A DNA stretch of 64,000 bases from Clostridiaceae bacterium M8S5 (GTDB taxonomy: Bacteria > Bacillota > Clostridia > Tissierellales > MCWD3), in assembly GCA_029227815.1 (NCBI GenBank), contig CP118523.1, forward strand, positions 4,521,500 to 4,585,499, given 5' to 3'. Shown in pieces: positions 53,902 to 63,632 of the stretch (its first letter is position 1; each line of letters begins with the position of its first letter). Under the pieces are notes generated by a model that worked only from the letters and a program-made list of their open reading frames with translations, was not told where the DNA came from and searched no databases. The translations under genes and the position numbers were made by a program.

Positions 53902-55485
53902 ATGAGGCTATTAAATAGAAAAGATGATGATAAAAATAAAAAAGATATAGCGATACCATTTGACAAAGAAATCGAAAAAAACATATCAACTATAAGAGAG
54001 ACTCTAAAAGACTGTGATGACATAATCTATAGAGAATTTTTAGTAGGGCAAAGGCAAAATCATAAAATGGCAGTCATATTTACGGATGGACTTGCAAACA
54101 AAGATCAAGTGAGTAATTTTGTTTTGGAGTCATTAATGCAGCAAGCTAGAATGACAAAACCACAAATAGATGATCAGAGTTACGATCTTTATGATTTAAT
54201 TGTTAAAGGAAGCGTAGCTATGACAGAAACTAATCAGATAGAAGATCTCAAAGAAGCAATCGATAACATACTGATTGGAGAAACAGTATTATTAATAGAT
54301 GGATATCAAAAGGCAGTGGTAGTTGGGACAAGAGGATGGCCAATAAGAGGATTATCAGAACCTGAGACAGAGACAGTAATAAGAGGACCCAGAGATGGTT
54401 TCGTTGAAACCGGAAAAGTAAATACAACACTAATCAGAAGAAGAATACGAGACCCAAAGCTAAAATTGAAATATATACAAATAGGTAAGCGATCAAAAAC
54501 AGATATAGCAATAATGTATATAGAGGACATATGTAACGATAAACTTCTAAAAGAAGTAAACAATAGATTAAAGGACATAGATATAGATGCAATCATAGAC
54601 AGTTCATATATAGAGCAACTTATACAAGACAATTCTATATCTCCATTTCCACAAGTAGAGAATACAGAAAGACCCGATGCCGTTGCAGCAGCATTATATG
54701 AGGGTAGAGTAGCTATTATAGCTGATAATACTCCATTTGCATTATTAGTTCCAGCAACACTTGATATAATGCTTCAATCATCAGAGGATTACTATGACAG
54801 ATGGACAATAGCATCATTTGTTAGAATTATAAGATATTTAGCACTTATCATGACATTAACACTTCCGGCTTTATATATAGCAATAACATCATATCATCCT
54901 GGAATGTTACCAACAGGACTTGCGTTGTATGTTGCAGCAACAAGGATGGGTGTTCCTTTTCCAGCATTCATAGAGGCATTTATGATGGAAATGACATTAG
55001 AATTACTAAGAGAGTCTGGAACTAGAATAGCAGGTCCAATAGGTACAACAATAGGGATAGTAGGAGGTTTAGTTATAGGGCAAGCAGCAGTAGAAGCAGG
55101 AATTGTTAGTCCACTAATGGTAATAATAGTAGCTCTTACAACTATATCTTCATTTGTATTACCAAATTACAGCTTTGCATCTGGCATACGATTGACAAGA
55201 TTTTTTATGATGGCAGCAGCAGCAGTATTGGGATTATACGGAATGATGCTCGCATTGATAATACTAGGCACACATCTAGCAGATTTAAAAAGCTTTGGCT
55301 CACCTTATCTAGCACCATATTCTAGCTTTGTAAATCAAAGCCAAGATATAGAGGACAGCATAGTTAGATTTCCATTTAAGCTTATGAAAAGGAGACCGAT
55401 GTTTTTATCAGTAAAAAATAAAGTCAGGATGAGAGACAATAGTATTAACAAAGGAAAAAACAAAGAAAAAAATGAAAAACAATGA
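53902..55485 (+). CDS. gerKA: Spore germination receptor subunit A (GerA family)
   Basis: This 527-residue protein has an N-terminal soluble domain (1-285), then transmembrane helices from about 310 (RIIRYLALIMTLTLPALYIAITSYHP, ELLRESGTRI). A basic cytoplasmic tail closes it. GerA proteins form the channel-like part of nutrient receptors in the spore inner membrane. AGAGGGTTGG precedes the ATG. It is the first of an A-B-C set with overlapping ends. Confidence 0.95.
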   Translation: MRLLNRKDDDKNKKDIAIPFDKEIEKNISTIRETLKDCDDIIYREFLVGQRQNHKMAVIFTDGLANKDQVSNFVLESLMQQARMTKPQIDDQSYDLYDLIVKGSVAMTETNQIEDLKEAIDNILIGETVLLIDGYQKAVVVGTRGWPIRGLSEPETETVIRGPRDGFVETGKVNTTLIRRRIRDPKLKLKYIQIGKRSKTDIAIMYIEDICNDKLLKEVNNRLKDIDIDAIIDSSYIEQLIQDNSISPFPQVENTERPDAVAAALYEGRVAIIADNTPFALLVPATLDIMLQSSEDYYDRWTIASFVRIIRYLALIMTLTLPALYIAITSYHPGMLPTGLALYVAATRMGVPFPAFIEAFMMEMTLELLRESGTRIAGPIGTTIGIVGGLVIGQAAVEAGIVSPLMVIIVALTTISSFVLPNYSFASGIRLTRFFMMAAAAVLGLYGMMLALIILGTHLADLKSFGSPYLAPYSSFVNQSQDIEDSIVRFPFKLMKRRPMFLSVKNKVRMRDNSINKGKNKEKNEKQ

Positions 55486-55495
55486 GGTGAGCATG

Positions 55496-56602
55496 ATGAT
55501 TGCTAACAATAGAAAAATAACAAAAGCGCAAAATGTAACCATGATGATATCTTCAGTAATAGGGGTAGGGATATTATCACTTCCCAGTGATTTGGCAGAA
55601 GTAGTGGGAACAGACGGATGGATAATATTGATAATAACAGGACTACTATCAATGGCAGCACTTTATGTAATAACAAAGCTGATGCTTTCATATAAAGACT
55701 ATACACTAATTGAGATAGGAAGAGAGTTAGTAGGAAGACCAATAGGAGATATAGTGTCATTAGTGTATTTGATTTATGCAATAATATATATTGGGTTAAT
55801 AGTGAGAATATTTGCAGAAGTGGCAAAGATGTTTTTGCTAATTAATACACCAATAGAAATTATAATAATTACGATGCTACTAACAACTGCTCATCTAACA
55901 AGAAAAGGAATAGAATGTATAGCAAGAATCATACAGGTGACTATCCCATTAGTAATAATACCTATAATTATACTATGGCTTTCACTATTTCCAAACCTAG
56001 ATATAAGTAACATATTACCCGCATTTAGGACAAATTTTATATCTATGGCTAAAGGCATCCCAGTAGCATTTTTCAGCTTTACAGGTATAGAAATAATTTA
56101 TTTTACTACAATATACGTTAAAAATCCCAAGAAAAGTATTAAATTTAATATGATAGCACTGGCGAGTATAGTTGGCATATATATAATGGCATTTATAGTG
56201 TGTATATTTAGATTTGGGAAAGAAGAGACAGTGCATTTGATATGGCCCACACTATCATTGATGAAAACTATAAATCTACCCGGAGCATTTATAGAAAACG
56301 TAGAAGGGGTAGTAATGGCTCTATGGGTACTTATGGTGTTAGGAACACTAGTAGTGCAGTTTTATTGTGGAGCTCAAGTGCTTTCAAGGGTTACGGGATC
56401 AAAAGAGTTTGATTTCTTTGTATTACCAATGATTTTATTTATATACTTTGTAGCCTTATTGCCAGATAATATAGTGTCAGTATATAACTACATTTATATG
56501 TTAAATAAATACTTATCATCATTTTTGATTATAGTCGTTCCAGTAGTGTACTACATAGTATCACTGTTAAAAAAGAAAAAAAGGGGGACAGCAAATGAGT
56601 GA
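55496..56602 (+). CDS. gerKB: Spore germination receptor subunit B (GerB family)
   Basis: This 368-residue amino-acid-permease-like protein has about ten helices and segments such as GVGILSLPSDLAEVVGTDGW typical of germinant-binding GerB subunits. ATG 55496 (MIANNRKITKAQN) is preferred, with GAGGTG six bases upstream; the in-frame ATG at 55472 lies within the gerKA end. gerKC overlaps its 3' end by eight bases. Confidence 0.93.
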   Translation: MIANNRKITKAQNVTMMISSVIGVGILSLPSDLAEVVGTDGWIILIITGLLSMAALYVITKLMLSYKDYTLIEIGRELVGRPIGDIVSLVYLIYAIIYIGLIVRIFAEVAKMFLLINTPIEIIIITMLLTTAHLTRKGIECIARIIQVTIPLVIIPIIILWLSLFPNLDISNILPAFRTNFISMAKGIPVAFFSFTGIEIIYFTTIYVKNPKKSIKFNMIALASIVGIYIMAFIVCIFRFGKEETVHLIWPTLSLMKTINLPGAFIENVEGVVMALWVLMVLGTLVVQFYCGAQVLSRVTGSKEFDFFVLPMILFIYFVALLPDNIVSVYNYIYMLNKYLSSFLIIVVPVVYYIVSLLKKKKRGTANE

Positions 56603-57740
56603 TAAAAAGATTAGAGTGATATTATATCAGCTTATATTAATAGTGCTCCTAACGGGTTGCTGGGACAAAGTAGAAATAAACGAAAGGGCATTTGTATCAA
56701 TAATAGGAATAGACAAATACATACAAGAAGGTAATAAAATTCCATTAGACTTGGAAAGGTTTGAGGTGACATACGTATATCCAAATCTTATGGCTATAGG
56801 TAAAAATGCAAAAGGGACTCCTATATTTTCTATAAGTGATGTGGGAAATAATTTATTTGAAGTATCAAAAAAGCTCACAACTACATCAAACAAGACAATA
56901 TTCCTAGCACATACAAAAGCTATAATATTGGGTGAAGAATTGCTCAGGAATCAAAACATATTACATAAAGTGCTAGACGGATTATCAAGAGACCCTTCAA
57001 TAGGTAGAAAAGCCAACGTCTTAATAGCAAAAGGAAAAGTAAAAGAGCTATTAACAATCAAAGCAGATGTAGAGCCAATGTTAGGAGTATACATTTCAGA
57101 GCTCTTAAAAGCAAAAGAAAGAGGAGGTAGATTTTTACCAATTACATTGGGCGATTTACTACAAAAACTACATAACCAAGGAACTGCATTAATGCCTGTG
57201 ATTAGTTCATATGGCAATAGATTAAGGATTAATGGGTCAGGGATAGTTAAAAATTACGAGCTTGCAGGATACTTAAATGGCGTTGAAAATGAGAGTATTA
57301 TGATTTTACTAAACAAGCTTAAGTCAGATGAAATAAGCTTTAGACATAATGGGACAACAATCCCATACATAATAACAGACTCTAAAGCTGTGAAAAAAGT
57401 AGAAGATAAAAAAGAAGAATTGATAGTAACTTTTAACATCAATTTAGAAGGATATATAGAGCAATATAAGCTAGAGACAGATCAAAAGATAATGGAAGAT
57501 AATCTAATAAAAGTAATGGAAAAAGAAATAGAGGCAAGAATAAAAAAACAACTACAGGCATTAATAAAAAAAATACAAGTTAATTATAATGTAGATATAT
57601 TTGGAGTAGGTGAATATTTGAAAAAATATAAGCCAAGCACATGGGATAGATATGAAGATGATTGGAACAAAAAATTTCAAAATATACCAGTTAGAATAGA
57701 AGTAAATGCAAAAATCCGAAGAATAGGGATGATTAAATAA
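56595..57740 (+). CDS. gerKC: Spore germination receptor subunit C (GerC lipoprotein)
   Basis: This 381-residue lipoprotein has the signal peptide and lipobox LLTGC (Cys22) followed by the family WDKVEINERAFVSIIGID. The three-domain GerC body ends with a long Lys-rich helix. It docks on the A/B subunits on the outer face of the spore membrane. GGGGGACAGC precedes the ATG. It closes the ger operon; no clear terminator is seen before the ula operator. Confidence 0.94.
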   Translation: MSDKKIRVILYQLILIVLLTGCWDKVEINERAFVSIIGIDKYIQEGNKIPLDLERFEVTYVYPNLMAIGKNAKGTPIFSISDVGNNLFEVSKKLTTTSNKTIFLAHTKAIILGEELLRNQNILHKVLDGLSRDPSIGRKANVLIAKGKVKELLTIKADVEPMLGVYISELLKAKERGGRFLPITLGDLLQKLHNQGTALMPVISSYGNRLRINGSGIVKNYELAGYLNGVENESIMILLNKLKSDEISFRHNGTTIPYIITDSKAVKKVEDKKEELIVTFNINLEGYIEQYKLETDQKIMEDNLIKVMEKEIEARIKKQLQALIKKIQVNYNVDIFGVGEYLKKYKPSTWDRYEDDWNKKFQNIPVRIEVNAKIRRIGMIK

Positions 57741-57742
57741 TT

Positions 57743-57799
57743 GAACAATTGTTCAAAAAAATGCTCAACGTAGACATGTGTTCTAAGCAATGGTATAAT
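57743..57799 (+). promoter_or_regulatory. ulaA operator and promoter
   Basis: The palindrome GAACAATTGTTC (57743-57754) lies 16 bp before TAGACA (57771-57776). A 17-bp spacer leads to TATAAT (57794-57799). TGTGTTC follows the -35 box and may be a second half-site. The same layout recurs before ulaC. Confidence 0.75.
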
Positions 57800-57811
57800 A
57801 AGACCAATTAC

Positions 57812-57832
57812 AAACGTTTTCATTAAACGTTT
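57812..57832 (+). promoter_or_regulatory. Two cre-like sites (catabolite control)
   Basis: AAACGTTT occurs at 57812-57819 and at 57825-57832, both followed by CAT, within the untranslated leader. AACGTT cores resemble CcpA cre sites, though neither fully fits the consensus. Confidence 0.5.
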
Positions 57833-57858
57833 CATACAAAAGAAAGGAGAATTATTAG

Positions 57859-59280
57859 ATGGATAGTGTAGTATCGTTTTTTCAACAGTTTGTTAACAAA
57901 TTCTTAGGTCAAGCACCATTATTATTAGGAACAGTTGTATTTATAGGTTATTTATTATTAGGTAAGAAATTTTATCAAGCATTATCGGGATTTATAAAAG
58001 CATTTGTAGGATTTAAAATCTTACAAGTTGGTACAGGAGGACTAGTTAAAACATTTGCACCAATAATAAACTCATTGACATCTAAATTTGGAATAAAAGC
58101 ATTTGTAATTGATCCATATTTTGGGCAAACATCAGCTCAAGAAGTTCTAGATTCAGCAAATTCCTTGCAGTATATCGGTTACGTAATGCTAATAGCATTT
58201 GCTTGGAACATCTTGTTGGTTGCATTTAGAAAGAGAACAAAAATCAGGACATTGTTTATAACAGGACACATTATGTATCAGCAATCAGCTGTATTGTTAT
58301 GGGCATTATATTGGGTATTAAGAGGAACAAATACAGTAGTGACAACTCCAATAATAGTAGTTTCAGGTTTTTTAATAGGAACATACTGGTCAGTTATGTC
58401 TAATCTTATTATAGAGCCAACACAAGAAGTGACAAATGGAGCAGGTTTTACAATAGGACATCAACAGATGTTTGGTTCATGGCTTGCGTATAAATTTGGT
58501 AAAGTTATAGGAAACAAAGAAAAATCAGTTGACAACGTGAATCTACCAGGGTGGCTATCAATATTTAACGACAACATAGTTTCAAACGTTGTACTTATGA
58601 CAGTGTTTGTAGGAACAATTATGGTAATAATAGGGCCAGAAGGCTTTGAGTATAATAAGAGTAAATATTTATTTGGAACATATATTTTTGAAACAACAGC
58701 GTACTTTGCTGTATATATAACTATTATATTAACTGGTGTAAGAATGTTTGTTGCAGAGTTAACGGAATCATTCCAAGGTATATCAAATAAAATATTAAAA
58801 GGTTCAGTACCAGCGGTTGACTGTGCTGTTACGTTTGGATTTGCTCCAAATGCACCAACGTATGGATTTATATTTGGGTTCTTTGGTCAAATGATTGCGA
58901 TAGGTATATTAATAATATTAAAATCACCAATATTAATAATAGCAGGGTTTATCTGCTTATTCTTTGATAATGGGACTATAGCAGTATTTGCAAACAAATC
59001 AGGTGGACGTAGAGCAGCAGCAATAATTCCGTTTCTAGCAGGTATGATACAAGTGTTTGGTTCAGCGTTAGTATTGACAGTTCTAAAAGGAAATGAAAAC
59101 GTAATAGGTTGGATGGGAATGTTTGACTGGGCAACGCTTTGGGCAGGAACAACATTGCTTACGAAATCACTAGGTATAGTAGTGCCGGTAGCATTAATAG
59201 GATTATTACTTATAATACCACAAATACAATACAAGCGTAATTCAAAGAATTACTTTACAACAATGAGAGAAGAGAAATAA
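57859..59280 (+). CDS. ulaA: PTS ascorbate-specific IIC component
   Basis: The protein is 473 residues with ten or more membrane helices. It matches UlaA/SgaT (LLLGTVVFIGYLLLGKKFYQAL, GILKSLGTRPL-like core, FGFAPNAPTYGFIFGF). It imports and phosphorylates L-ascorbate together with the IIA and IIB proteins downstream. AAAGGAG precedes the ATG. It is separated from the IIA gene by a hairpin and a second promoter. Confidence 0.93.
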   Translation: MDSVVSFFQQFVNKFLGQAPLLLGTVVFIGYLLLGKKFYQALSGFIKAFVGFKILQVGTGGLVKTFAPIINSLTSKFGIKAFVIDPYFGQTSAQEVLDSANSLQYIGYVMLIAFAWNILLVAFRKRTKIRTLFITGHIMYQQSAVLLWALYWVLRGTNTVVTTPIIVVSGFLIGTYWSVMSNLIIEPTQEVTNGAGFTIGHQQMFGSWLAYKFGKVIGNKEKSVDNVNLPGWLSIFNDNIVSNVVLMTVFVGTIMVIIGPEGFEYNKSKYLFGTYIFETTAYFAVYITIILTGVRMFVAELTESFQGISNKILKGSVPAVDCAVTFGFAPNAPTYGFIFGFFGQMIAIGILIILKSPILIIAGFICLFFDNGTIAVFANKSGGRRAAAIIPFLAGMIQVFGSALVLTVLKGNENVIGWMGMFDWATLWAGTTLLTKSLGIVVPVALIGLLLIIPQIQYKRNSKNYFTTMREEK

Positions 59281-59349
59281 TAAATATAAAAGTGTGATTA
59301 TGTGAGAACTAAGTTATACAGAGTATTATAAAACTCATATAACACACGA

Positions 59350-59385
59350 GGGCTGTCTCAAGCTTCGGCTCGAATGAGACAGCCC
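59350..59385 (+). terminator. Hairpin after ulaA
   Basis: GGGCTGTCTCA (59350-59360) pairs perfectly with TGAGACAGCCC (59375-59385). No T run follows, so it may act as a partial terminator or mRNA 3' stabiliser. Confidence 0.65.
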
Positions 59386-59415
59386 ATTAATATATAAAAT
59401 TGACAACAACACAAT

Positions 59416-59473
59416 GAACATATGTTCAAAAACATACACAATATTGACATGTGTTCAGCTTGTGATATATCAT
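59416..59473 (+). promoter_or_regulatory. Second ula operator and promoter, before ulaC
   Basis: GAACATATGTTC (59416-59427) lies 16 bp before TTGACA (59444-59449). TATCAT (59468-59473) follows at 18 bp. TGTGTTC again follows the -35 box. The layout matches the site before ulaA. Confidence 0.7.
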
Positions 59474-59503
59474 ATAACTATAAAGTTAAATGGAGGAATA
59501 ATT

Positions 59504-59944
59504 ATGATAGAAGGATTTAAATTAAATAAAGACTTCATACAATTTGCTGATAGCGTAAGCGACTGGCAAGAAGCAATTAAATTATCAGCAAAGCCATTGC
59601 TAGATAATGGATTAATAGAAGAATCATATATAAAGGCTATGATAGATTCAGTAATAGAACATGGACCATATATAGTTATAGCACCAAATATAGCTTTACC
59701 ACATGCAAGACCTGAGGCAGGTGCAAAGAAAGTTGGGTTTAGTATATTAAAGCTAAAAGAATCGGTAGCATTTTCTAGTGAAGAAGATCATAAAGCAAAA
59801 CTATTGATAACATTATCATGTTCTGACTCTTCAACACATATTGAGATGCTACAAGCATTAGTAGCAGTACTATCGGATCAGAAAAAATATGACGCAATAT
59901 TTAATGCGCAAACAGCAGAAGAGATGTTAAGCATATTTGCTTAG
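59504..59944 (+). CDS. ulaC: PTS ascorbate-specific IIA component
   Basis: This 146-residue mannitol/fructose-type IIA domain has the phospho-accepting His67 in [15 protein letters not shown] 59504 is chosen because TGGAGGA is well spaced; the in-frame start at 59414 overlaps the operator. It passes phosphate from HPr to the IIB protein encoded downstream. Confidence 0.92.
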   Translation: MIEGFKLNKDFIQFADSVSDWQEAIKLSAKPLLDNGLIEESYIKAMIDSVIEHGPYIVIAPNIALPHARPEAGAKKVGFSILKLKESVAFSSEEDHKAKLLITLSCSDSSTHIEMLQALVAVLSDQKKYDAIFNAQTAEEMLSIFA

Positions 59945-59973
59945 CTAATTATGGTAGCAATGGAGGAGGATAT

Positions 59974-61035
59974 ATGAGTAAAGTAAATGAAATAACAAGA
60001 GAAAAATGGATATTAAATACATTCCCTGAATGGGGAACATGGTTAAACGAAGAAATAGAGCAAGAAGAAGTTAAGCCGGGGACATTTTCTATGTGGTGGT
60101 TAGGTTGTACAGGTATTTGGGTGAAATCAGAAGGAGATGCAAATATATGTATAGACCTATGGGTAAAATCTGGTAAGAGAACAAAATCAAACCCTCTAAT
60201 GAGAGAGCAACATCAACATCAAAGAATGATAGGTTGCGTAAAATTACAACCTAATCTAAGAAATGTACCAGTAGTACTAGACCCGTTTAAAATAAAGAAA
60301 GTAGATGCTATATTAGCAACGCATGATCATGGAGATCACATAGACGAAAATGTAGCAGCAGCTATAGTTCAAAACTTTGACGATGTACCTTTTATAGGGC
60401 CACAGGCTTGTGTAGATTTATGGATGAGCTGGGGAGTGCCAAAAGAAAGATGTATAGTAGTAAAGCCAGGAGATACGGTTAAAATAAAAGATACAGAGAT
60501 AGTTGCATTAGACTCATTTGACAGAACAGAACTGGTAACAGCACCAAAAGGAGTAATATTAAAAGATAAAATGCCTCAAGATATGGATAGACTTGCAGTA
60601 AATTATCTAATCAAAACACCAGGTGGGAATCTATATCACAGTGGAGATTCTCATTACTCAAATTATTTTGCAAAACATGGTAATAAATACAAAATAGATG
60701 TTGCGTTAGGATCATATGGAGAAAATCCAAGAGGAATGACAGATAAGCTTACATCAGTGGATATGTTAAAAATGGCAGAATGTCTAAATACAAAGGTAAT
60801 AATACCAATACACCATGATATTTGGACTAACTTTCAAGCAGATCCAAATGAAATACTAGTATTATGGAAGATGAAAAAGGATCGATTAAAGTATAAATTT
60901 AAACCATATATCTGGCAAGTAGGTGGTAAATTCACTTACCCAGATGACAAAGATGGTATGGAGTATCACTACCCAAGAGGTTTTGATGATGCATTTGAAA
61001 TAGAGCCAGATTTGCCATTTAAATCATTATTATAA
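59974..61035 (+). CDS. ulaG: L-ascorbate-6-phosphate lactonase
   Basis: This 353-residue metallo-beta-lactamase-fold enzyme has the metal motif [10 protein letters not shown], further His/Asp in [11 protein letters not shown] and a late IPIHHDIW. It opens the lactone ring of ascorbate-6-phosphate to 3-keto-L-gulonate-6-phosphate. GAGGAGGA precedes the ATG. Operon with ulaC and ulaB. Confidence 0.94.
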   Translation: MSKVNEITREKWILNTFPEWGTWLNEEIEQEEVKPGTFSMWWLGCTGIWVKSEGDANICIDLWVKSGKRTKSNPLMREQHQHQRMIGCVKLQPNLRNVPVVLDPFKIKKVDAILATHDHGDHIDENVAAAIVQNFDDVPFIGPQACVDLWMSWGVPKERCIVVKPGDTVKIKDTEIVALDSFDRTELVTAPKGVILKDKMPQDMDRLAVNYLIKTPGGNLYHSGDSHYSNYFAKHGNKYKIDVALGSYGENPRGMTDKLTSVDMLKMAECLNTKVIIPIHHDIWTNFQADPNEILVLWKMKKDRLKYKFKPYIWQVGGKFTYPDDKDGMEYHYPRGFDDAFEIEPDLPFKSLL

Positions 61036-61047
61036 GGAGTGAAGAAG

Positions 61048-61329
61048 ATGTTAAAAGTATTAGCAGCATGTGGAAATGGAATGGGATCAAGTTTAATAAT
61101 CAAGATGAAAATAGAGCAAGTATTAAAATCGATGAATTTAGAATTTACAGTTCATCATGCAAGTGTAGGTCAAGCTAAGAGTGAAGTTAATAATTTTGAT
61201 TTAGTATTAGTAGCACAAACATTTGTTGGAGAATTTAAACCAACTGGAGATACAAAAGTAGTAGGATTAGTGAACTTACTTTCAGAAGATGAAATTAGAG
61301 AAAAGGTTACAAAGGCTCTAGGTTTATAG
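61048..61329 (+). CDS. ulaB: PTS ascorbate-specific IIB component
   Basis: This 93-residue protein has the phospho-cysteine Cys8 in LAACGNGMGSS. It completes the three-protein ascorbate PTS. ATG 61048 is chosen because AAGGAG is eight bases upstream; the in-frame GTG at 61039 overlaps that site. A small terminator-like hairpin follows. Confidence 0.92.
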   Translation: MLKVLAACGNGMGSSLIIKMKIEQVLKSMNLEFTVHHASVGQAKSEVNNFDLVLVAQTFVGEFKPTGDTKVVGLVNLLSEDEIREKVTKALGL

Positions 61330-61337
61330 GACAAGAG

Positions 61338-61370
61338 GAGGTGTTCGGAGAATAGAGCACCTCTTTTTTA
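61338..61370 (+). terminator. Internal terminator after ulaB
   Basis: GAGGTG (61338-61343) pairs with CACCTC (61358-61363), followed by T7. It lies within the ula operon and could lower expression of ulaD-F. Confidence 0.7.
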
Positions 61371-61401
61371 ATCAAAATTAAAACATAAACGGAGGTATAA
61401 C

Positions 61402-62070
61402 ATGAAACCAAAATTACAGGTAGCATTAGACAACACATCTTTGAGTCAGGCATTAGAATCAATTAGACAGATAGGTCATGTAATAGATGTAATAGAAGTA
61501 GGAACAATTTTACATGTTGCAGAAGGATTAGAACCAGTTAGGTGCCTTAGAGCATTGTATCCAGATAAGATAATTCTAGCAGATATAAAGGGCGCAGATG
61601 CTGGTAGTTTATTAGCAAAACAGTGTTATGGTGCAGGAGCAACTTGGATGACAGTAATATGCTGTGCAGAGATACCTACAATGAAAGGTATGCTAGATGT
61701 AGCAAAAGAAACAGGAAAAGATAGAGATGTTCAAATAGAACTTTATGGAGATTGGACATGGGAACACGCAGAGAATTGGAAAAAAGCAGGATTAAGCCAA
61801 GTTGTATACCACAGGTCAAGAGATGCTCAAGCAGCGGGTAAAAACTGGGGAGAAGAAGATCTTAACAAAATAGGAAAGCTTTGCGATATGGGCTTTAAAG
61901 TAACAGTTACAGGTGGACTTACAATAGATGATATCAAGCTATTCAAAGATTTTCCAATATATTGTTTTATAGCAGGTAGAAGTATAAGAAATGCAGATAA
62001 TCCTGAAATGGCAGCAAAATCATTTAAAACAGAGATAGATAAATACTGGGGTGCTGATAGCAATGAATAA
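61402..62070 (+). CDS. ulaD: 3-keto-L-gulonate-6-phosphate decarboxylase
   Basis: This 222-residue enzyme of the OMP-decarboxylase superfamily has the metal/catalytic DIKGAD motif ([11 protein letters not shown]). It converts 3-keto-L-gulonate-6-phosphate to L-xylulose-5-phosphate. GGAGG precedes the ATG. Its stop overlaps the ulaE start. Confidence 0.95.
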   Translation: MKPKLQVALDNTSLSQALESIRQIGHVIDVIEVGTILHVAEGLEPVRCLRALYPDKIILADIKGADAGSLLAKQCYGAGATWMTVICCAEIPTMKGMLDVAKETGKDRDVQIELYGDWTWEHAENWKKAGLSQVVYHRSRDAQAAGKNWGEEDLNKIGKLCDMGFKVTVTGGLTIDDIKLFKDFPIYCFIAGRSIRNADNPEMAAKSFKTEIDKYWGADSNE

Positions 62071-62926
62071 TTTAAAATATAACCCTATAGGGATATATGA
62101 AAAAGCAATGCCAAATAGCTTTGATTGGAAGCAAAAAATAGAAGTCGCAAAAAAAGCAGGGTATGACTTTATAGAAATATCTATAGACGAAAGTGATGAA
62201 AGGCTAAGTAGACTTAACTGGAGCAAAAAAGAAAGAGTAGAATTAAAAGAACTACTCAATCAAAACGATTTTCACATTAAATCTATGTGCTTAAGTGGGC
62301 ATAGAAAGTTTCCGTTTGGAAGTAAAGATGAGAAAGTCAGGAATAAAGCATACGAAATAATGGACAATGCTATAAGATTAGCTGTGGATTTAGGGATAAG
62401 GAATATCCAACTAGCTGGATATGATGTGTATTATGAAACTGGTGATAAAGAAACAGAAGATTTATTCATAAAAGGGCTTATCTACGCAACAGAGAAAGCA
62501 TCAAGAGAAAATATAATGCTATCTATAGAGATCATGGACACAGAGTTTATAGGAACAATAACTAGATGCCTAAAATATATAAATACAGTTAAATCACCTT
62601 GGCTAAATATATACCCAGATTTAGGCAACTTAACACAATGGGCAGAAGACCCATCAAAAGAACTAGAACTTGGAATTAGCCATATAGTAGCAGTACACCT
62701 AAAAGACACAAAACCGGGGGTATTCAAATGTGTACCATTTGGAGAAGGGACAGTTGATTTTTCTGGGCTACTTAACAAATTGAGAATTTTAAAATACACC
62801 GGTCCGTTTTTAGTAGAAATGTGGGCAGACAATGACAAGATGCAATCAGAAGACGAGATAGTAAATCAAATAAAAACAGCAAGACTTTGGTTACAAAAAA
62901 GAATGGAAGAAGGATTGACATGTTAG
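62063..62926 (+). CDS. ulaE: L-xylulose-5-phosphate 3-epimerase
   Basis: This 287-residue TIM-barrel epimerase makes L-ribulose-5-phosphate. Conserved segments are [30 protein letters not shown] and [12 protein letters not shown] 62063 overlaps the ulaD TAA; the in-frame GTG at 62051 is the alternative. Its stop overlaps the ulaF start by seven bases. Confidence 0.93.
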   Translation: MNNLKYNPIGIYEKAMPNSFDWKQKIEVAKKAGYDFIEISIDESDERLSRLNWSKKERVELKELLNQNDFHIKSMCLSGHRKFPFGSKDEKVRNKAYEIMDNAIRLAVDLGIRNIQLAGYDVYYETGDKETEDLFIKGLIYATEKASRENIMLSIEIMDTEFIGTITRCLKYINTVKSPWLNIYPDLGNLTQWAEDPSKELELGISHIVAVHLKDTKPGVFKCVPFGEGTVDFSGLLNKLRILKYTGPFLVEMWADNDKMQSEDEIVNQIKTARLWLQKRMEEGLTC

Positions 62927-63615
62927 AAAAATTAAAGCAGCAAGTATTTGATGCTAACTTAGAACTAGTTAAACAAAATCTAGTAATATACACTTGGGGT
63001 AATGTAAGTGGTATTGATAGAGAAAGTGGGTTAGTTGTCATAAAGCCTAGTGGTGTTGATTATGCTACGATGAAAGTAGAAGATATGGTAGTAGTTGATT
63101 TAGATGGAAATGTCGTAGAAGGAAAGCTTAGACCATCATCAGATACACCTACTCACTTAGTGCTTTACAAAACGTTTAAAAATATTAATGCAGTAGTGCA
63201 TACGCATTCGGAAAACGCAACAGCATGGGCTCAGGCAGGTAGAGATATACCAAGTTATGGGACAACACACGCAGATTATTTTTATGGAGATATACCATGT
63301 ACAAGAAAGCTGACAGAAAAAGAAATTAATAAAGAATATGAAATTGAAACAGGAAATGTTATAATAGAGACAATAATAAGTAGAAATGTTAAGCCGTTGG
63401 AAATGCCAGGCATAATAGTATGCAATCACGGACCATTCTCATGGGGAAAGAATCCTCATGATGCAGTACACAACGCAAAAGTATTAGAAGAAGTTGCAAA
63501 AATGGCATTAAAAACAGAGCAGATAAACAACTCAGTAAATAGAGTGGATAAAGTATTATTAGACAAACATTATCTAAGAAAACATGGTAAAAACGCTTAT
63601 TACGGTCAAAAATAA
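62920..63615 (+). CDS. ulaF: L-ribulose-5-phosphate 4-epimerase
   Basis: This 231-residue class II aldolase-type enzyme yields D-xylulose-5-phosphate for the pentose phosphate pathway. GNVSGID is the substrate phosphate loop; [14 protein letters not shown] carries zinc histidines; CNHGPFSWG has a third His. ATG 62920 overlaps the ulaE TAG. The in-frame start at 62887 lies well inside ulaE and is rejected. Confidence 0.94.
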   Translation: MLEKLKQQVFDANLELVKQNLVIYTWGNVSGIDRESGLVVIKPSGVDYATMKVEDMVVVDLDGNVVEGKLRPSSDTPTHLVLYKTFKNINAVVHTHSENATAWAQAGRDIPSYGTTHADYFYGDIPCTRKLTEKEINKEYEIETGNVIIETIISRNVKPLEMPGIIVCNHGPFSWGKNPHDAVHNAKVLEEVAKMALKTEQINNSVNRVDKVLLDKHYLRKHGKNAYYGQK

Positions 63616-63632
63616 AATAGAATGGTGATGAA

